DNA from: Syntrophorhabdus sp. PtaB.Bin184
GTDB lineage: Bacteria > Desulfobacterota > Syntrophorhabdia > Syntrophorhabdales > Syntrophorhabdaceae
Length of the DNA stretch: 7,991 nt
NCBI GenBank assembly: GCA_002067555.1
Contig: MVQQ01000203.1
Span: 1 to 7,991 of the forward strand
Direction of reading: 5' to 3'
In this document: positions 6,386 through 7,991 of the stretch, piece by piece
Layout of the letters: each line of letters begins with the position of its first letter
Numbering within the stretch: position 1 is the stretch's first letter
Notes under the pieces: generated by a model
Told to the model about the DNA's origin: nothing
Seen by the model: only the letters and a program-made list of their open reading frames with translations
The model's database searches: none
Program-made: the position numbers and the translations under genes

Positions 6386-7489
6386 GTGAAAGACGAACAG
6401 TACATGCGCATGGCCCTTGCCCTCGCGAAAAAAGGCCTCGGAACGGTGTCCCCCAATCCCATGGTCGGGGCCATCCTCGTGAAGGACAACGCCATTGTCG
6501 GCAAGGGCTACCACAGGAAGGCCGGCTCCCCCCATGCGGAGGTGGGCGCCATCGAGAGCGCCGGCGGGAATGCCTCAGGCTCGACGCTGTACGTCAACCT
6601 CGAACCCTGTGTCCATTACGGCAGGACACCGCCCTGCGCAGACCGGATCGTCGCCGCCGGCATCAGGAGGGTCGTGGTGGCCATGCTGGATCCCAACCCG
6701 CTCGTCAATGGCAAGGGCGTGGAGATGCTTCGCAAGGCGGGCATCGATGTCAGGGTAGGGATGCTCGATGACGAGGCCCGGCGTCTCAATGAGGTATTTA
6801 TAGGCTCCATGGAAAAGAAAAGGCCCTTCGTCACCATGAAGGCGGCGGTGAGCCTCGACGGCAAGATCGCCACCAAAACCTGCGATTCAAAGTGGATATC
6901 CAACGAAGAATCCCGGCGGCAGGCCAACCTCTTGCGCTGCATCAACGACGGCGTGCTGGTGGGCATCAACACGGTCATCTCCGACAACCCCCTTCTCGTG
7001 CCGAGGCTCAAGAATCCGAAAAGGATCCCTGTCAGGATCATACTCGACTCCAAACTTAGGATCCCGCTCGCCTGTGACGTGGTGAAGACATCGGAAAAGT
7101 ACCGGACGTGGGTATTCACGAATGAGGATTCCCGCACCGACAAGGAGACGAAACTGACCGCCCTGGGTGTCGAGGTGATCAGGGTACCCAAAGATGACAA
7201 CGGCAGGGCATCGGTGCGGCATGTCTGCGAGGAACTCTACCGCCGGGAGATAACGAGCGTTCTCGTTGAGGGAGGCGGGGAGGTCAACTCCACCCTTCTG
7301 CGCGAGGGGCTCATCGACAAGATCATCCTTTTCTACGGGACCATCCTCATAGGAGGCAAGGGAGCCCTGAACCTGGTGGGCGGCAAGGGCATCGACTTCT
7401 TGAAGGACGCCTACCGGGTCGACGTCGCCACCCTGAAGAGACTGAAGGAGAACATTTACATAGAGGGATATGTTCACAGGAATCATTGA
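6386..7489 (+). CDS. ribD: Bifunctional riboflavin deaminase/reductase RibD
   Basis: RibD catalyses two successive riboflavin steps: deamination of 2,5-diamino-6-ribosylamino-pyrimidinone 5'-phosphate, then NADPH reduction of the ribosyl side chain. The 367-residue length equals that of E. coli RibD. The deaminase half (about 1-145) has NPMVGA, HAEVGA with His50 and Glu52, and EPCVHYGRTPPCAD with zinc ligands Cys75 and Cys84. The reductase half (from about 148) starts with MKAAVSLDGKIAT and has GINTVISDNPLL (193-204) and LVEGGGEVNS (293-302). I chose the GTG at 6386 because it keeps the conserved DEQYM start and has AGGAG (6371-6375) 10 nt upstream, overlapping the nrdR end; an ATG at 6404 would lose these residues. 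Only 7 nt separate it from nrdR, leaving no room for an FMN riboswitch. Confidence 0.96.
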   Translation: MKDEQYMRMALALAKKGLGTVSPNPMVGAILVKDNAIVGKGYHRKAGSPHAEVGAIESAGGNASGSTLYVNLEPCVHYGRTPPCADRIVAAGIRRVVVAMLDPNPLVNGKGVEMLRKAGIDVRVGMLDDEARRLNEVFIGSMEKKRPFVTMKAAVSLDGKIATKTCDSKWISNEESRRQANLLRCINDGVLVGINTVISDNPLLVPRLKNPKRIPVRIILDSKLRIPLACDVVKTSEKYRTWVFTNEDSRTDKETKLTALGVEVIRVPKDDNGRASVRHVCEELYRREITSVLVEGGGEVNSTLLREGLIDKIILFYGTILIGGKGALNLVGGKGIDFLKDAYRVDVATLKRLKENIYIEGYVHRNH

Positions 7490-7991
7490 GGATACAGGCG
7501 TGATCGCCGCGATAGAAAAGGGAAGCGGCAGCTGGGTCTTCGTTGTCAGGACCTCCTTCGAGCCCGGCAGTGTCCGGGAAGGAGACAGCGTGAGCGTCGA
7601 CGGTGTGTGCCTGACGGTCACGGCGATCCGCGGCCAGACCTTCAGCGTCGACGCCTCCCTGGAGACACTCCGCCTCACAACCCTCAAGGACAGGTCCCCC
7701 GGGCAGAAGGTCAACCTCGAGAGGGCGATGACCGTCGACGGCCGCTTCGGCGGTCATATCGTGACGGGCCACGTCGACACCGTGGGGACCATAACGGACA
7801 TACGCAACGAAGGCGACTCTATCCGGATGACCATCGAAGTTCCCCCTGAAACGGCACGTTTCATAGTGAGGAAAGGCTCCGTCGCCATAGATGGAATAAG
7901 CTTGACAGTAAATGAGCAAAGTGATAATAAATTCACGATCAATATTATTCCGTACACCGCTTCCCGGACTACCATTCTAGAAAAGAACCAG
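7470..7991 (+). CDS. ribE: Riboflavin synthase (alpha subunit), 3' end outside window
   Basis: Riboflavin synthase makes riboflavin from two molecules of 6,7-dimethyl-8-ribityllumazine; the reaction is a dismutation. The window shows 174 residues in an open frame that reaches the right edge; the family is usually 195-220 residues, so some 20-45 are missing. The start is the signature MFTGIIE. The first lumazine-binding barrel has SVDGVCLTV (42-50) and the conserved hinge region GRFGGHIVTGHVD (91-103). The second barrel has GSVAIDGISLTVN (136-148) and IPYTASRTT (160-168). The ATG overlaps the ribD end by 20 nt, and the purine-rich AGAGGG before it (7462-7467) is unusually close, so coupling to ribD translation is likely. 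Its 3' part turns sharply AT-rich (see the promoter candidate). Downstream genes, typically ribBA, ribH and nusB in this order, cannot be seen. Confidence 0.95.
   Translation, partial: MFTGIIEDTGVIAAIEKGSGSWVFVVRTSFEPGSVREGDSVSVDGVCLTVTAIRGQTFSVDASLETLRLTTLKDRSPGQKVNLERAMTVDGRFGGHIVTGHVDTVGTITDIRNEGDSIRMTIEVPPETARFIVRKGSVAIDGISLTVNEQSDNKFTINIIPYTASRTTILEKNQ
7902..7928 (+). promoter_or_regulatory. Candidate internal sigma-70-type promoter in ribE
   Basis: TTGACA (7902-7907) matches the -35 consensus exactly and GATAAT (7923-7928) matches the -10 at five of six positions, with a 15-nt spacer that is shorter than the ideal 17. It sits in an AT-rich dip: 7911-7950 has 10 G or C bases in 40 by hand count. 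It could drive genes after ribE. Part of TTGACA is forced by the conserved Leu-Thr codons of the protein, so chance is a real alternative. Confidence 0.3.

Noticed and set aside
5809..6504. 231-codon minus-strand frame across the deaminase end, nrdR and ribD start
   Set aside because: It shadows nrdR and its junctions, with no recognisable motif; the plus-strand genes have complete metal sites.
6887..7919. Overlapping minus-strand frames opposite ribD and ribE
   Set aside because: They are antisense to two well-conserved riboflavin enzymes and carry no recognisable motif.
1..7991. CRISPR arrays, tRNA or rRNA genes, insertion sequences, phage genes, toxin-antitoxin pairs
   Set aside because: I looked for spaced direct repeats, terminal inverted repeats, transposase motifs and RNA-gene signatures and saw none; nearly all bases are taken by recognised housekeeping genes.

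Overview
The window holds eleven co-directional plus-strand genes, packed end to end with almost no non-coding DNA. It looks like part of one long housekeeping operon from a moderately GC-rich (around 60% by eye) Gram-negative anaerobe. The order fabD-fabG-acpP-fabF-rpiB-glyA-dCMP deaminase-nrdR-ribD-ribE is, from memory, the arrangement found in Desulfobacterota (the former Deltaproteobacteria such as Geobacter and syntrophic relatives). The heavy use of AGG (Arg) and ATA (Ile) codons in GC-rich genes, and a butyryl-CoA-dehydrogenase-like gene at the left edge, would suit a fatty-acid- or aromatic-degrading syntroph. The lineage is an inference, not a demonstration.

Layout. 1-364: 3' end of an acyl-CoA dehydrogenase. 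417-3664: type II fatty-acid synthesis block (fabD malonyl transfer, fabG ketoreduction, acpP carrier, fabF chain condensation). 3661-5361: central carbon and one-carbon supply (rpiB, glyA). 5358-6378: deoxynucleotide supply and control (dCMP deaminase, nrdR). 6386-7991: riboflavin synthesis (ribD, then ribE cut by the right edge). Four junctions overlap (three ATGA overlaps of 4 nt, one of 20 nt). The only gap of any size inside the run is the 89-nt acpP leader, which has the best ribosome binding site in the window and a possible promoter.

How the genes fit together. The Fab proteins make acyl chains on AcpP. GlyA makes methylene-tetrahydrofolate and the deaminase makes dUMP, the two substrates of thymidylate synthase. 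NrdR senses (d)ATP and represses ribonucleotide reductase genes. RibD and RibE build riboflavin from GTP-derived precursors; acyl-CoA dehydrogenase, at the other end, is a flavin enzyme. All complete enzymes have normal length and intact catalytic residues.

I found no mobile element, CRISPR array, tRNA, rRNA, riboswitch or convincing Rho-independent terminator, and no previously undescribed system. The points worth a second look are the acyl-CoA dehydrogenase placed directly before fabD, the acpP leader, the basic tail of the deaminase with its overlapping inverted repeats ahead of nrdR, and an AT-rich promoter-like dip inside ribE.
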